Positions 23,360 through 37,300 of a stretch of DNA of 64,000 nucleotides are shown one piece after another. Position 1 is the first letter of the stretch. Each line of letters starts with the position of its first letter. This stretch comes from Clusia tigrina (lineage: Eukaryota > Arthropoda > Insecta > Diptera > Clusiidae): the NCBI GenBank assembly GCA_920105625.2, contig CAKKTE020000204.1, positions 981,385-1,045,384 of the forward strand, in the 5' to 3' direction. Below the pieces are notes generated by a model that was not told the DNA's origin, searched no databases, and saw nothing but the letters and a program-made list of their open reading frames with translations. The translations under genes and the position numbers were made by a program.

Positions 23360-26103
23360 GCATAGCTTTGAGCGATAGCTTAAATTGACAAGAGGCTCGA
23401 GTACTTTATTGTTACAAAATTTGAAGGTCTTATGACGCTCCAGTAAAAAGTTACAAGCATTTGTATGTTGCAAAATTTGATAGGTGTAGGACGTACCGTA
23501 TAGAAGTTAGGGCCATTTGAAGTTTTATCATTGTTTGATTTGGGACTCAAGGGTAGCATAGCTTTGAGCGATGGCTTAAATTGACAAGAGGCTCGAATAC
23601 TTTATTGTTACAAAAGTTCAAGGTTTTATGACGCTCCAGTAAAACGTTACAAGCATTTGTGTGTTGCAAACTTTGAGAAGTGTAGGACGTACCGTATAGA
23701 AGTTAGGGCCATTTGAAATTTTATCAGTGTTTGATTTGGGACTCAAGGGTAGCATAGCATTGAGCGATGGCTTAAATTGACAAGAGGCTCGAGTACTTTA
23801 TTGTTACAAAATTTCAAGGTTTTATGACGCTCCAGTAAAAAGTTACAAGCATTTGTATGTTGCAAACTTTGAAAGGTGTAAAACGTACCGTATCGAAGTT
23901 AGGGCCATTTGAAGTTTTATCAGTGTTTGATTTGGGACTCAAGGGTAGCATAGCTTTGAGCGATGGGTTAAATTGACAAGAGGCTCGAGTACTTTATTGT
24001 TACAAAATTTCAAGGTTTTATGAAGCTCCACTGAAAAGTTATAAGCATTTGTATGTTGCAAACTTTGATAGGTGTAGGACGCACCGTATAGAAGTTATGG
24101 CCATTTGAAATTTTATCAGTGTCTGATTTGGGACTCAAGGGTAGCGTAGCTTTGAGCGATAGCTTAAATTGACAAGAGGCTCGAGTACTTTATTGTTACA
24201 AAATTTCAAGGTTATATGACGCACCAGTCAAAAGTTACAATCATTTGTATGTTGCAAACTTTGATAGGTGTAGGACATACGGTATAGTAGTTAGGGCCAT
24301 TTGAAGTTTTATCAGTGTTTGATTTGGGACTCAAGGGTAGCATAGCTTTGAGCGATAACTTAAATTGACAAGATGCTCGAGTACTTTACTGTTAAAAAAT
24401 TTCAAGGTTTTACGACGCTCCAATAAAAAGTTACAAGCATTTGTATGTTGCAAAATTTGATAGGTGTAGGACGTACCGTATAGAAGTTAGGGCCATTTGA
24501 AGTTTTATCAGTTTTTGATTTGGGACTCAAGGGTACCATAGCTTTGAGCGATAGCTTAAATTGACAAGAGGCTCGAGTACTTTATTGTTGCAAAATTTCA
24601 AGGTCTTATGACGCTCCAGTAAAAAGTTACAAGCATTTGTATGTTGCAAACTTTGATAGGTGTAGAACGTACCGTATAGAAGTAAGCCCCATTTGAAGTT
24701 TTATCAGTGTTTGATTTGGGACTCAAGGGTAGCATAGCTTTGAGCGATAACTTAAATTGACAAGAGGCTCGAGTACTTTATTATTACAAAATTTCAAGGT
24801 TTTACGACGCTCCAGTAAAAAGTTACAAGCATTTGTATGTTGCAAAATTTGATAGATGTAGGACGTACTGTATAGAAGTTAGGGCCATTTGAAGTTTTAT
24901 CAGTTTTTGATTTGGGACTCAAGGGTACCATAGCTTTGAGCGATAGCTTAAATTGACAAGAGGCTCGAGTACTTTATTGTTACAAAATTTCAAGGTTTTA
25001 TGACGCTACAGTAAAAAGTTACAAGCATTTGTATGTTGCAAACTTTGATAGGTGTAGGACGTACTGTATAGAAGTTAGGGCCATTTGAAGTTTTATCAGT
25101 GTTTGATTTGGGACTCAGGGGTAGCATAGCTTTGAGCGATGGCTTAAATTGACAAGAGGCTCGAGTACTTTATTGTTACAAAATTTCAAGGTTTTATGAA
25201 GCTCCACTGAAAAGTTATAAGCATTTGTATGTTGCAAACTTTGATAGGTGTAGGACGCACCGTATAGAAGTTATGGCCATTTGAAGTTTTGTCAGTGTTT
25301 GATTTGGGACTCAAGGGTAGCGTAGCTTTGAGCGATAGCTTAAATTGACAAGAGGCTCGAGTACTTTATTGTTACAAAATTTCAAGGTTTTATGAAGCTC
25401 CAGTAAAAAGTTACAAGCATTTGTATGTTGCAAACTTTGATAGGTGTAGGACCTACCGTATCGAAGTTAGGGCCATTTGAAGTTTTATCAGTGCTTGATT
25501 TGGGACTCAAGGGTAGCATAGCCTTGAGCGATAACTTAAATTGACAAGCGGCTTGAGTACTTTATTGTTACAAAATTTGAAGGTTTTATGACGCACAAGT
25601 AAAAAGTTACAAGCATTTGTATGTTGCAAATTTTGATAGGTGTAGGACGTACCGTATAGAAGTAAGCGCCATTTGAAGTTTTATCAGTGTTTGATTTGGG
25701 ACTCAAGGGTAGCATAGCTTTGAGCGATAGCTTAAATTGACAAGAGGCTCGAGTACTTTATTGATACAAAATTTCAAGGTCTTATGACGCTCCAGTAAAA
25801 AGTTACAAGCATTTGTATGTTGCAAACTTTGATAGGTGTAGGACGTACCGTATAGAAGTAAGCCCCATTTGAAGTTTTATCAGTGTTTGATTTGGGACTC
25901 AAGGGTAGCTTAGCTTTGAGCGATAACTTAAATTGACAAGAGGCTCGAGTACTTTATTATTACAAAATTTCAAGGTTTTACGACGCTCCAGTAAAAAGTT
26001 ACAAGCATTTGTATGTTGCAAAATTTGATAGGTGTAGGACGTACTGTATAGAAGTTAGGGCCATTTGAAGTTTTATCAGTTTTTGATTTGGGACTCAAGG
26101 GTA
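23360..26103 (+). repeat. 14-monomer HOR family E, copy 1 (2,744 bp)
   Basis: TTGAAGGTCTTATGACG is at 23,421 here and at 26,165 in copy 2. In-order markers include AAAACGTTACAAG, TTTGAGAAGTGTAGG, GTAAAACGTACC, GATGGGTTAAATTG, CAGTGTCTGATTTGG, GGTTATATGACGC, GGTATAGTAGTTAGG, GACGCTACAG, CTCAGGGGTAGC, AGCCTTGAGC and GACGCACAAG. The left edge is where copies 1 and 2 first differ (AGGGTAGCAT against AGGGTACCAT). Confidence 0.9.
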
Positions 26104-28845
26104 CCATAGCTTTGAGCGATAGCTTAAATTGACAAGAGGCTCGAGTACTTTATTGTTACAAAATTTGAAGGTCTTATGACGCTCCAGTAAAAAGTTACAA
26201 GCATTTGTATGTTGCAAAATTTGATAGGTGTAGGACGTACCGTATAGAAGTTAGGGCCATTTGAAGTTTTATCATTGTTTGATTTGGGACTCAAGGGTAG
26301 CATAGCTTTGAGCGATGGCTTAAATTGACAAGAGGCTCGAATACTTTATTGTTACAAAAGTTCAAGGTTTTATGACGCTCCAGTAAAACGTTACAAGCAT
26401 TTGTGTGTTGCAAACTTTGAGAAGTGTAGGACGTACCGTATAGAAGTTAGGGCCATTTGAAATTTTATCAGTGTTTGATTTGGGACTCAAGGGTAGCATA
26501 GCATTGAGCGATGGCTTAAATTGACAAGAGGCTCGAGTACTTTATTGTTACAAAATTTCAAGGTTTTATGACGCTCCAGTAAAAAGTTACAAGCATTTGT
26601 ATGTTGCAAACTTTGAAAGGTGTAAAACGTACCGTATCGAAGTTAGGGCCATTTGAAGTTTTATCAGTGTTTGATTTGGGACTCAAGGGTAGCATAGCTT
26701 TGAGCGATGGGTTAAATTGACAAGAGGCTCGAGTACTTTATTGTTACAAAATTTCAAGGTTTTATGAAGCTCCACTGAAAAGTTATAAGCATTTGTATGT
26801 TGCAAACTTTGATAGGTGTAGGACGCACCGTATAGAAGTTATGGCCATTTGAAATTTTATCAGTGTCTGATTTGGGACTCAAGGGTAGCGTAGCTTTGAG
26901 CGATAGCTTAAATTGACAAGAGGCTCGAGTACTTTATTGTTACAAAATTTCAAGGTTATATGACGCACCAGTCAAAAGTTACAATCATTTGTATGTTGCA
27001 AACTTTGATAGGTGTAGGACATACGGTATAGTAGTTAGGGCCATTTGAAGTTTTATCAGTGTTTGATTTGGGACTCAAGGGTAGCATAGCTTTGAGCGAT
27101 AACTTAAATTGACAAGATGCTCGAGTACTTTACTGTTAAAAAATTTCAAGGTTTTACGACGCTCCAATAAAAAGTTACAAGCATTTGTATGTTGCAAAAT
27201 TTGATAGGTGTAGGACGTACCGTATAGAAGTTAGGGCCATTTGAAGTTTTATCAGTTTTTGATTTGGGACTCAAGGGTACCATAGCTTTGAGCGATAGCT
27301 TAAATTGACAAGAGGCTCGAGTACTTTATTGTTACAAAATTTCAAGGTCTTATGACGCTCCAGTAAAAAGTTACAAGCATTTGTATGTTGCAAACTTTGA
27401 TAGGTGTAGAACGTACCGTATAGAAGTAAGCCCCATTTGAAGTTTTATCAGTGTTTGATTTGGGACTCAAGGGTAGCATAGCGTTGAGCGATAACTTAAA
27501 TTGACAAGAGGCTCGAGTACTTTATTATTACAAAATTTCAAGGTTTTACGACGCTCCAGTAAAAAGTTACAAGCATTTGTATGTTGCAAAATTTGATAGG
27601 TGTAGGACGTACTGTATAGAAGTTAGGGCCATTTGAAGTTTTATCAGTTTTTGATTTGGGACTCAAGGGTACCATAGCTTTGAGCGATAGCTTAAATTGA
27701 CAAGAGGCTCGAGTACTTTATTGTTACAAAATTTCAAGGTTTTATGACGCTACAGTAAAAAGTTACAAGCATTTGTATGTTGCAAACTTTGATAGGTGTA
27801 GGACGTACTGTATAGAAGTTAGGGCCATTTGAAGTTTTATCAGTGTTTGATTTGGGACTCAGGGGTAGCATAGCTTTGAGCGATGGCTTAAATTGACAAG
27901 AGGCTCGAGTACTTTATTGTTACAAAATTTCAAGGTTTTATGAAGCTCCACTGAAAAGTTATAAGCATTTGTATGTTGCAAACTTTGATAGGTGTAGGAC
28001 GCACCGTATAGAAGTTATGGCCATTTGAAGTTTTGTCAGTGTTTGATTTGGGACTCAAGGGCGATGCTTTGAGCGATAGCTTAAATTGACAAGAGGCTCG
28101 AGTACTTTATTGTTACAAAATTTCAAGGTTTTATGAAGCTCCAGTAAAAAGTTACAAGCATTTGTATGTTGCAAACTTTGATAGGTGTAGGACCTACCGT
28201 ATCGAAGTTAGGGCCATTTGAAGTTTTATCAGTGCTTGATTTGGGACTCAAGGGTAGCATAGCCTTGAGCGATAACTTAAATTGACAAGCGGCTTGAGTA
28301 CTTTATTGTTACAAAATTTGAAGGTTTTATGACGCACAAGTAAAAAGTTACAAGCATTTGTATGTTGCAAATTTTGATAGGTGTAGGACGTACCGTATAG
28401 AAGTAAGCGCCATTTGAAGTTTTATCAGTGTTTGATTTGGGACTCAAGGGTAGCATAGCTTTGAGCGATAGCTTAAATTGACAAGAGGCTCGAGTACTTT
28501 ATTGATACAAAATTTCAAGGTCTTATGACGCTCCAGTAAAAAGTTACAAGCATTTGTATGTTGCAAACTTTGATAGGTGTAGGACGTACCGTATAGAAGT
28601 AAGCCCCATTTGAAGTTTTATCAGTGTTTGATTTGGGACTCAAGGGTAGCTTAGCTTTGAGCGATAACTTAAATTGACAAGAGGCTCGAGTACTTTATTA
28701 TTACAAAATTTCAAGGTTTTACGACGCTCCAGTAAAAAGTTACAAGCATTTGTATGTTGCAAAATTTGATAGGTGTAGGACGTACTGTATAGAAGTTAGG
28801 GCCATTTGAAGTTTTATCAGTTTTTGATTTGGGACTCAAGGGTAC
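26104..28845 (+). repeat. 14-monomer HOR family E, copy 2 (about 2,741 bp)
   Basis: Tandem copy of the preceding unit with only a few differences by eye. GTTGCAAAATTTCAAGG near 24,587 in copy 1 is GTTACAAAATTTC here. AGCGTTGAGCG is near 27,480. A 3-bp shortening with changes (CAAGGGCGATGCTTTGAG) is at about 28,059-28,072 where copy 1 has CAAGGGTAGCGTAGCTTTG. Confidence 0.9.
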
Positions 28846-30069
28846 CATAGCTTTGAGCGATAGCTTAAATTGACAAGAGGCTCGAGTACTTTATTGTTAC
28901 AAAATTTCAAGGTTTTATGACGCTACAGTAAAAAGTTACAAGCATTTGTATGTTGCAAACTTTGATAGGTGTAGGACGTACTGTATAGAAGTTAGGGCCA
29001 TTTGAAGTTTTATCAGTGTTTGATTTGGGACTCAGGGGTAGCATAGCTTTGAGCGATGGCGTAAATTGACAAGAGGCTCGAGTACTTTATTGTTACAAAA
29101 TTTCAAGGTTTTATGAAGCTCCACTGAAAAGTTATAAGCATTTGTATGTTGTAAACTTTGATAGGTGTAGGACGCACCGTATAGAAGTTATGGCCATTTG
29201 AAGTTTTATCAGTGTTTGATTTGGGACTCAAGGGTAGCATAGCCTTGAGCGATAGCTTAAATTGACAAGAGGCTCGAGTACTTTATTGTTACAAAATTTC
29301 AAGGTTTTATGACGCTCCAATAAAAAGTTACAAGCATTTGTATGTTGCAAAATTTGATAGGTGTACGACGTACTGTATAGAAGTTAGGGCCATTTGAAGT
29401 TTTATCAGTGTTTGATTTGGGACTCAAGGGTAGCATAGCTTTGAGCGATGGCTTAAATTGACAAGAGGCTCGAGTACTTTATTCTTACAAAATTTCAAGG
29501 TTTTTTGAAGCTCCAGTGAAAAGTTACAAGCATTTGTATGTTGCAAACTTTGATAGGTGTAGGACGCACCGTATAGAAGTTATGGCCATTTGAAGTTTTA
29601 TCAGTGTTTAATTTGGGACTCAAAGGTAGCATAGCTTTGAACGATAGCTTAAATTGACAAGAGGCTCGAGTACTTTATTGTTATAAAATATCAAGGTTTT
29701 ATGAAGCTCCAGTAAAAAGTTACAAGCATTTGTATGTTGCAAACTTTGATAGGTGTAGGACGTACCGTATCGAAGTTAGGGCCATTTAAAGTTTTATCAG
29801 TGTTTGATTTGGGACTCAAGGGTAGCATAGCCTTGAGCGATAACTTAAATTGACAAGCGGCTTGAGTACTTTATTGTTACAAAATTTGAAGGTTTTATGA
29901 CGCACCAGTAAAAAGTTACAGGCATTTGTATGTTGCAAATTTTGATAGGTGTAGGACGTACGGTATAGAAGTTGGGGCCATTTGAAGTTTTATCAGTGTT
30001 TGATTTGGGACTCAAGGGTAGCATAGCTTTGAGCGATAACTTAAATTGACAAGATGCTCGAGTACTTTA
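28846..30069 (+). repeat. Partial family E copy followed by mixed monomers
   Basis: Up to about 29.2 kb the series GACGCTACAG, CTCAGGGGTAGC and CCACTGAAAAGTTATAAGC repeats the segment 1,173 bp upstream (six monomers minus 3 bp). After that, 29.3-29.9 kb is a diverged form of the CCAATAAAAA, GTACGACGTACTG, TTATTCTTAC, AAATATCAAGG succession also found at 2, 49, 58 and 63 kb. No non-satellite sequence is seen. Confidence 0.65.
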
Positions 30070-32620
30070 CTGTTAAAAAATTTCAAGGTTTTATGACGCT
30101 CCAGTAAAAAGTTACAAGCATTTGTATGTTGCAAACTTTGATAGGTGTAGGTCGTACTGTCTAGAAGTTAGGGCCATTTGAAGTTTTATCAGTGTTTGAT
30201 TTGGGACTCAAGGGTAGCATAGCTTTGAGCGATAGCTTAAATTGACAGGAGGCTCAAGTACTTTATTGTTACAAATTTCAAGGTTTTATGACGCTCCAGT
30301 AAAAAGTTACAAGCATTTGTATGTTGCAAACTTTGATAGGTGTAGGACGTACCGTATAGAAGTAAGCGCCGTTTGAAGTTTTATCAGTGTTTGATTTGGG
30401 ACTCAAGGGTAGCATAGCTTTGAGCGATAACTTAAATTGACAAGAGGCTCGAGTATTTTATTGTTACAAACTTTCAAGGTTTTATGACGCACCAGTAAAA
30501 AGTTACAAGCATTTGTATGCTGCAAATTTTGATAGGTGTAGGACGTACGGTATAGAAGTTAGGGCCATTTGAAGTTTTATCAGTGTTTGATTTGGGACTC
30601 AAGGGTAGCATAGCTTTGAGCGATAACTTAAATTGACAAGATGATCGAGTACTTTACTGTTAAAAAATTTCAAGGTTTTATGACGCTCCAGTAAAAAGTT
30701 ACAAGCATTTGTATGTTGCAAACTTTTATAGGTGTAGGTCGTACTATCTAGAAGTTAGGGCCATTTGAAGGTTTATCAGTGTTTGATTTGGGACTCAAGT
30801 GTAGCACTGCTTTGAGCGATGGCTTAAATTGACAAGAGGCTCGAGTACTTTATTGCCACAGAATTTCAAGGTCTTATGACGCTCCAGTAAAAAGTTAGAA
30901 GCATTTGTATGTTGCAAACTTTGATAGGTGTAGGACGTACCGTATAGAAGTTAGGGCCATTTGAAGTTTTATCATTGTTTGATTTGGGACTCAAGGGTAG
31001 CATAGCTTTGAGCGATGGCTTAAATTGACAAGAGGCTCGAATACTTTATTGTTACAAAAGTTCAAGGTTTTATGACGCTCCAGTAAAAAGTTACAAGCAT
31101 TTGTATGTTGCAAACTTTGATAGATGTAGGACGTACCGTATAGAAGTAAGCGCCTTTTGAAGTTTTATCAGTGTTTGATTTGGGACTCAAGGGTAGCATA
31201 GCTTTGAGCGATAACTTAAATTGACAAGAGGCTCGAGTACTTTATTGTTACAAAATTTCAAGGTTTTACGACGCTCCAGTAAAAAGTTACAAGCATTTGT
31301 ATGTTGCAAAATTTGATAGGTGTAGGACGTACCGTATAGAAGTTAGGGCCATTTGAAGTTTTATCAGTTTTTGATTTGGGACTCAAGGGTACCATAGCTT
31401 TGAGCGATAGCTTAAATTGAGCAGAGGCTCGAGTACTATATTGTTACAAAATTTCAAGGTTTTATGACGCTCCAGTAAGAAGTTACAAGCATTTGTATGT
31501 TGCAAACTTTGATAGGTGTAGGTCGTACTGTCTAGAAGTTAGGGCCATTTGAAGTTTTATCAGTGTTTGATTTGGGACTCAAGGGTAGCATAGCTTTGAG
31601 CGATAGCTTAAATTGACAAGCTCAAGTACTTTATTGTTACAAATTTCAAGGTTTTATGACGCTCCAGTAAAAAGTTACAAGCATTTGTATGTTGCAAACT
31701 TTGATAGGTGTAGGACGTACCGTATAGAAGTAAGCGCCATTTGAAGTTTTATCAGTGTTTGATTTGGGACTCAAGGGTAGCATAGCTTTGAGCGATAACT
31801 TAAATTGACAAGAGGCTCGAGTATTTTATTGTTACAAACTTTCAAGGTTTTATGACGCACCAGTAAAAAGTTACAAGCATTTGTATGTTGCAAATTTTGA
31901 TAGGTGTAGGACATACGGTATAGAAGTTAGGGCCATTTGAAGTTTTATCAGTGTTTGATTTGGGACTCAAGGGTAGCATAGCTTTGAGCGATAACTTAAA
32001 TTGACAAGATGCTCGAGTACTTTACTGTTAAAAAATTTCAAGGTTTTATGACGCTCCAGTAAAAAGTTACAAGCATTTGTATGTTCCAAACTTTTATAGG
32101 TGTAGGTCGTACTGTCTAGAAGTTAGGGCCATTTGAAGGTTTATCAGTGTTTGATTTGGGACTCAAGGGTAGCACTGCTTTGAGCGATGGCTTAAATTGA
32201 CAAGAGGCTCGAGTACTTTATTGTTACAAAATTTCAAGGTTTCATGACGCTCCAGTGAAAAGTTACAAGCATTTGTATGTTGCAAACTTTGAAAGGTGTA
32301 GGACGTACCGTATAGAAGTTAGGGCCATTTGAAGTTTTATCATTGTTTGATTTGGGACTCAAGGGTAGCATAGCTTTTAGCGATGGCTTAAATTGACAAG
32401 AGGCTCGAATACTTTATTGTTACAAAAGTTCAAGGTTTTATGACGCTCCAGTAAAAAGTTACAAGCATATGTATGTTGCAAACTTTGATAGGTGTAGGAC
32501 GTACCGTATAGAAGTAAGCGCCTTTTGAAGTTTTATCAGTGTTTGATTTGGGACTCAAGGGAAGCATAGCTTTGAGCGATAACTTAAATTGACAAGAGGC
32601 TCGAGTACTTTATTGTTACA
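30070..32620 (+). repeat. 7-monomer HOR, two copies
   Basis: The 1-bp-short GTTACAAATTTCAAGG is at 30,271 and 31,639, an offset of 1,368 bp (seven monomers minus small deletions). GTAGGTCGTACTGTCTAG, CTCAAGTACT, GTAAGCGCC, TTTGATAGGTGTAGGAC with a CGG variant, and GCGCCTTTTGAAG follow in order. Copy 2 has a 3-bp loss at about 31,617 (GACAAGCTCAAG). The copies run at about 30,070-31,440 and 31,441-32,620, diverging at TTTTACGACGCTCC against TTTTATGAAGCTCC. Confidence 0.75.
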
Positions 32621-33450
32621 AAATTTCAAGGTTTTATGAAGCTCCACTGAAAAGTTATAAGCATTTGTATGTTGCAGACTTTGATAGGTGTAGGACGTAC
32701 CGTATAGAAGTTAGGGCCATTTGAAGTTTTATCAGTGTTTCATTTGGGACTCAAGGGTAGCATAGCTTTGAGCGATAGCTTAAATTGACAAGAGGCTCGA
32801 GTACTTTATTGCTACAAAATTTCAAGGTCTTATGACGCTCCAGTAAAAAGTTACAAGCATTTGTATGTTGCAAACTTTGATAGGTGAATGACGTACCGTA
32901 TAGAAGTTAGGGCCATTTGAAGTTTTATCATTGTTTGATTTGGGACTCAAGGGTAGCATAGCTTTTAGCGATGGCTTAAATTGACAAGAGGCTCGAATAC
33001 TTTATTGTTACAAAAGTTCAAGGTTTTATGACGCTCCAGTAAAAAGTTACAAGCATTTGTATGTTGCAAACTTTGATAGATGTAGGACGTACCGTATAGA
33101 AGTAAGCGCCTTTTGAAGTTTTATCAGTGTTTGATTTGGGACTCAAGGGTAGCATAGCTTTGAGCGATAACTTAAATTGACAAGAGGCTCGAGTACTTTA
33201 TTGTTACAAAATTTCAAGGTTTTATGAAGCTCCACTGAAAAGTTATAAGCATTTGTATGTTGCAAACTTTGATAGGTGTAGGACGCACCGTATAGAAGTT
33301 ATGGCCATTTGAAATTTTATCAGTGTTTGATTTGGGACTCAAGGGTAGCGTAGCTTTGAGCGATAGCTTAAATTGACAAGAGGCTCGAATACTTTATTGT
33401 TACAAAATTTCAAGGTTTTATGACGCTACAGTAAAAAGTTACAAGCATTT
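32280..33450 (+). repeat. 3-monomer local duplication (588 bp)
   Basis: The otherwise rare TAGCTTTTAGCGATGG is at 32,371 and 32,959, exactly 588 bp apart. CTCGAATAC, AAAAGTTCAAGG, GCGCCTTTTGAAG and CCACTGAAAAGTTATAAGC follow both. The two tracts run at about 32,280-32,867 and 32,868-33,450. Confidence 0.75.
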
Positions 33451-34342
33451 GTATATTGCAAACTTTGATAGCTGTAGGACGTACCGTATAGCAGGGCCAT
33501 TTGAAGTTTTATCATTGTTTCATTTGGGACTCAAGGGTAGCATAGCTTTGAGCGATAGCCTAAATTGACAAGAGGCTCGAGTACTTTATTGTTACAAAAT
33601 TTCAAGGTTTTATGAAGCTCCACTGAAAAGTTATAAGCATTTGTATGTTGCAAACTTTGATAGGTGTAGGACGTACTGTATAGAAGTTAGGGCCGCTTGA
33701 AGTTTTATCAGTGTTTGATTTGGGACTCAGGGGTAGCATAGCTTTGAGCGATGGCTTAAATTGACAAGAGGCTCGAGTACTTTATTGTTACCAAATTTCA
33801 AGGTTTTATGACGCTCCAGTAAAAAGTTACAAGCATTTGTGGGTTGCAAACTTTGATAGGTGTAGGACGTACCGTATAGAAGTAAGCGCCATTTGAAGTT
33901 TTATCAGTGTTTGATTTGGGACTGAAGGGAAGCATAGCTTTGAGCGATAACTTAAATTGACAAGAGGCTCGAGTATTTTATTGTTACAAACTTTCAAGGT
34001 TTTATGCCGCACCAGTAAAAAGTTACAAGCATTTGTATGTTGCAAATTTTGATAGGTGTAGGACGTACCGTAGAGAAGTTAGGGCCATTTAAAGTTTTAT
34101 CATTGTTTCATTTGGGACTCAAGGGTAGCATAGCTTTGAGCGATAGCTTAAATTGACAAGAGGCTCGAGTACTTTATTGTTACAAAATTTCAAGGTTTTA
34201 TGAAGCTTCACTGAAAAGTTATAAGCATTTGTATGTTGCAAACTTTGATAGGTGTAGGACGCACCGTATAGAAGTAAGCGCCATTTGAAGTTTTATCAGT
34301 GTTTGATTTGGGACTCAAGGGTAGCATAGCTTTGAGCGATAG
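33451..34342 (+). repeat. Mixed monomers with a 4-bp internal loss
   Basis: There is no clear HOR period here. Private variants include GCATTTGTATATTGC, GATAGCTGTAGG, a 4-bp loss at about 33,489-33,493 (CGTATAGCAGGGCC for CGTATAGAAGTTAGGGCC, with a change), GCATTTGTGGGTTGC and CCGTAGAGAAG. The scarcity of shared markers suggests an older, less homogenised stretch. Confidence 0.6.
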
Positions 34343-37300
34343 CTTAAATTGACAAGAGGCTCAAGTACTTTATTGTTACAAATTTCAAGGTTTTATGACG
34401 CTCCAGTAAAAAGTTACAAGCATTTGTATGTTGCAAACTTTGATAGGTGTAGGACGTACCGTATTAAAGTAAGTGCCATTTGAAGTTTTATCAGTGTTTG
34501 ATTTGGGACTCAAGGGTAGCATAGCTTTGAGCGATAACTTAAATTGACAAGAGGCTCGAGTATTTTATTGTTACAAACTTTCAAGGTTTTATGACGCTAC
34601 AGTAAAATGTTACAAGCATTTGTATGTTGCAAATTTTGATAGGTGTTGGACGTACGGTATAGAAGTTAGGGCCATTTGAAGTTTTATCAGTGTTTGATTT
34701 GGGACTCAAGGGTAGCATAGCTTTGAGCGATAACTTAAATTGACAAGATGCTCGAGTACTTTACTGTTAAAAAATTTCAAGGTTTTATGACGCTCCAGTA
34801 AAAAGTGGCAAGCATTTGTATGTTGCAAACTTTTATAGGTGTAGGTCGTACTGTCTAGAAGTTAGGGCCATTTGAAGGTTTATCAGTGTTTGATTTGGGA
34901 CTCAAGGGTAGCACTGCTTTGAGCGATGGCTTAAATTGACAAGAGGCTCGAGTACTTTATTGTTACAAAATTTCAAGGTTTCATGACGCTCCAGTAAAAA
35001 GTTACAAGCATTTGTATGTTGCAAACTTTGAAAGGTGTAGAACGTACCGTATAGAAGTTAGGGCCATTTGAAGTTTTATCAGTGTTTGATTTGGGACTCA
35101 AGGGTAGCATAGCTTTGAGCGATAGCTTAAATTGACAAGAGGCTCGAGTACTTTATTGCTACAAAATTTCAAGGTCTTATAACGCTCCAGTAAAAAGTTA
35201 CAAGCATTTGTATGTTGCAAACTTTGATAGGTGTAGGACGTACCGTATAGAAGTTAGGGCCATTTGAAGTTTTATCATTGTTTGATTTGGGACTCAAGGG
35301 TAGCATAGCTTTGAGCGATGGCTTAAATTGACAAGAGGCTCGAATACTTTATTGTTACAAAAGTTCAAGGTTTTATGACGCTCCAGTAAAAAGTTACAAG
35401 CATTTGTATGTTGCAAACTTTGATAGATGTAGGACGTACCATATAGAAGTAAGCGCCTTTTGAAGTTTTATCAGTGTTTGATTTGGGACTCAAGGGTAGC
35501 ATAGCTTTGAGCGATAACTTAAATTGACAAGAGGCTCGAGTATTTTATTGTTACAAAATTTCAAGGTCTTATGACGCTCCAGTAAAAAGTTACAAGCATT
35601 TGTATGTTGCAAACTTTGATAGGTGTAGGACGTACCGTATAGAAGTTAGGGCCATTTGAAGTTTTATCATTGTTTCATTTGGGACTCAAAGGTAGCATAG
35701 CTTTGAGCGGTAGCTGAAATTGACAAGAGGCTCGAGTGCTTTATTGTTACAAAATTTCAAGGTTTTATGAAGCTCCACTGAAAAGTTATAAGCATTTGTA
35801 TGTTGCAAACTTTGATAGGTGTAGGGCGCACCGTATAGAAGTTATGGCCATTTGAAATTTTATCAGTGTTTGATTTGGGACTCAAGGGTAGCGTAGCTTT
35901 GAGCGATAGCTTAAATTGACAAGAGGCTCGAGTACTTTATTGTTACAAAATTTCAAGGTTTTATGACGCTACAGTAAAAAGTTACAAGCATTTGTATGTT
36001 GCAAACTTTGATAGGTGTAGGACGTACTGTATAGAAGTTAGGGCCGCTTGAAGTTTTATCAGTGTTTGATTTGTTACTCAGGGGTAGCATAGCTTTGAGC
36101 GATGGCTTAAATTGACAAGAGGCTCGAGTACTTTATTGTTACAAAATTTCAAGGTTTTATGAAGCTCCACTGAAAAGTTATAAGCATTTGTATGTTGCAA
36201 ACTTTGATAGGTGTAGGACGCACCGTATAGAAGTTATGGCCATTTGAAATTTTATCAGTGTTTGATTTGGGACTCAAGGGTAGCGTAGCTTTGAGCGATA
36301 GCTTAAATTGACAAGATGCTCGAGTACTTTATTGTTACAAAATTTCAAGGTTTTATGAAGCTCCAGTAAAAAGTTACAAGCATTTGTATGTTGCAAACTT
36401 TGATAGGTGTAGGACGTACCGTATCGAAGTTAGGGCCTTTTGAAGTTTTATCAGTGTTTGATTTGGGACTCAAGGGTAGCATAGCCTTGAGCGATAACTT
36501 AAATTGACAAGCGGCTTGAGTACTTTATTGTTACAAAATTTGAAGGCTTTATGACGCTCCAGTAAAAAGTTACAAGCATTTGTATGTTGCAAACTTTGAT
36601 AGGTGTAGGACGCTCCGTATAGAAGTAAGCGCCATTTGAAGTTTTATCAGTGTTTGATTTGGGACTCAAGGGTAGCATAGATTTGAGCGATAACTTAAAT
36701 TGACAAGATGCTCGAGTACTTTACTGTTAAAAAATTTCAAGGTTTTATGACGCTCCAGAAAAAGTTACAAGCATTTGTATGTTGCAAACTTTGATAGGTG
36801 TAGGCCGCTCCGTATAGAAGTAAGCGCCATTTGAAGTTTTATCAGTGTTTGATTTGGGACTCAAGGGTAGCATAGCTTTGAGCGATAACTTAAATTGACA
36901 AGAGGCTCAAGTACTTTATTGTTACAAATTTCAAGGTTTTATGACGCTCCAGTAAAAAGTTACAAGCATTTGTATGTTGCAAACTTTGATAGGTGTAGGA
37001 CGTACCGTATAGAAGTAAGCGCCATTTGAAGTTTTATCAGTGTTTGATTTGGGACTCAAGGGTAGCATAGCTTTGAGCGATAACTTAAATTGACAAGAGG
37101 CTCGAGTATTTTATTGTTACAAACTTTCAAGGTTTTATGACGCACCAGTAAAAAGTTACAAGCATTTGTATGTTGCAAATTTTGATATGTGTAGGACGTA
37201 CGGTATAGAAGTTAGGGCCATTTGAAGTTTTATCAGTGTTTGATTTGGGACTCAAGGCTAGCATAGCTTTGAGCGATAACTTAAATTGACAAGATGCTCG

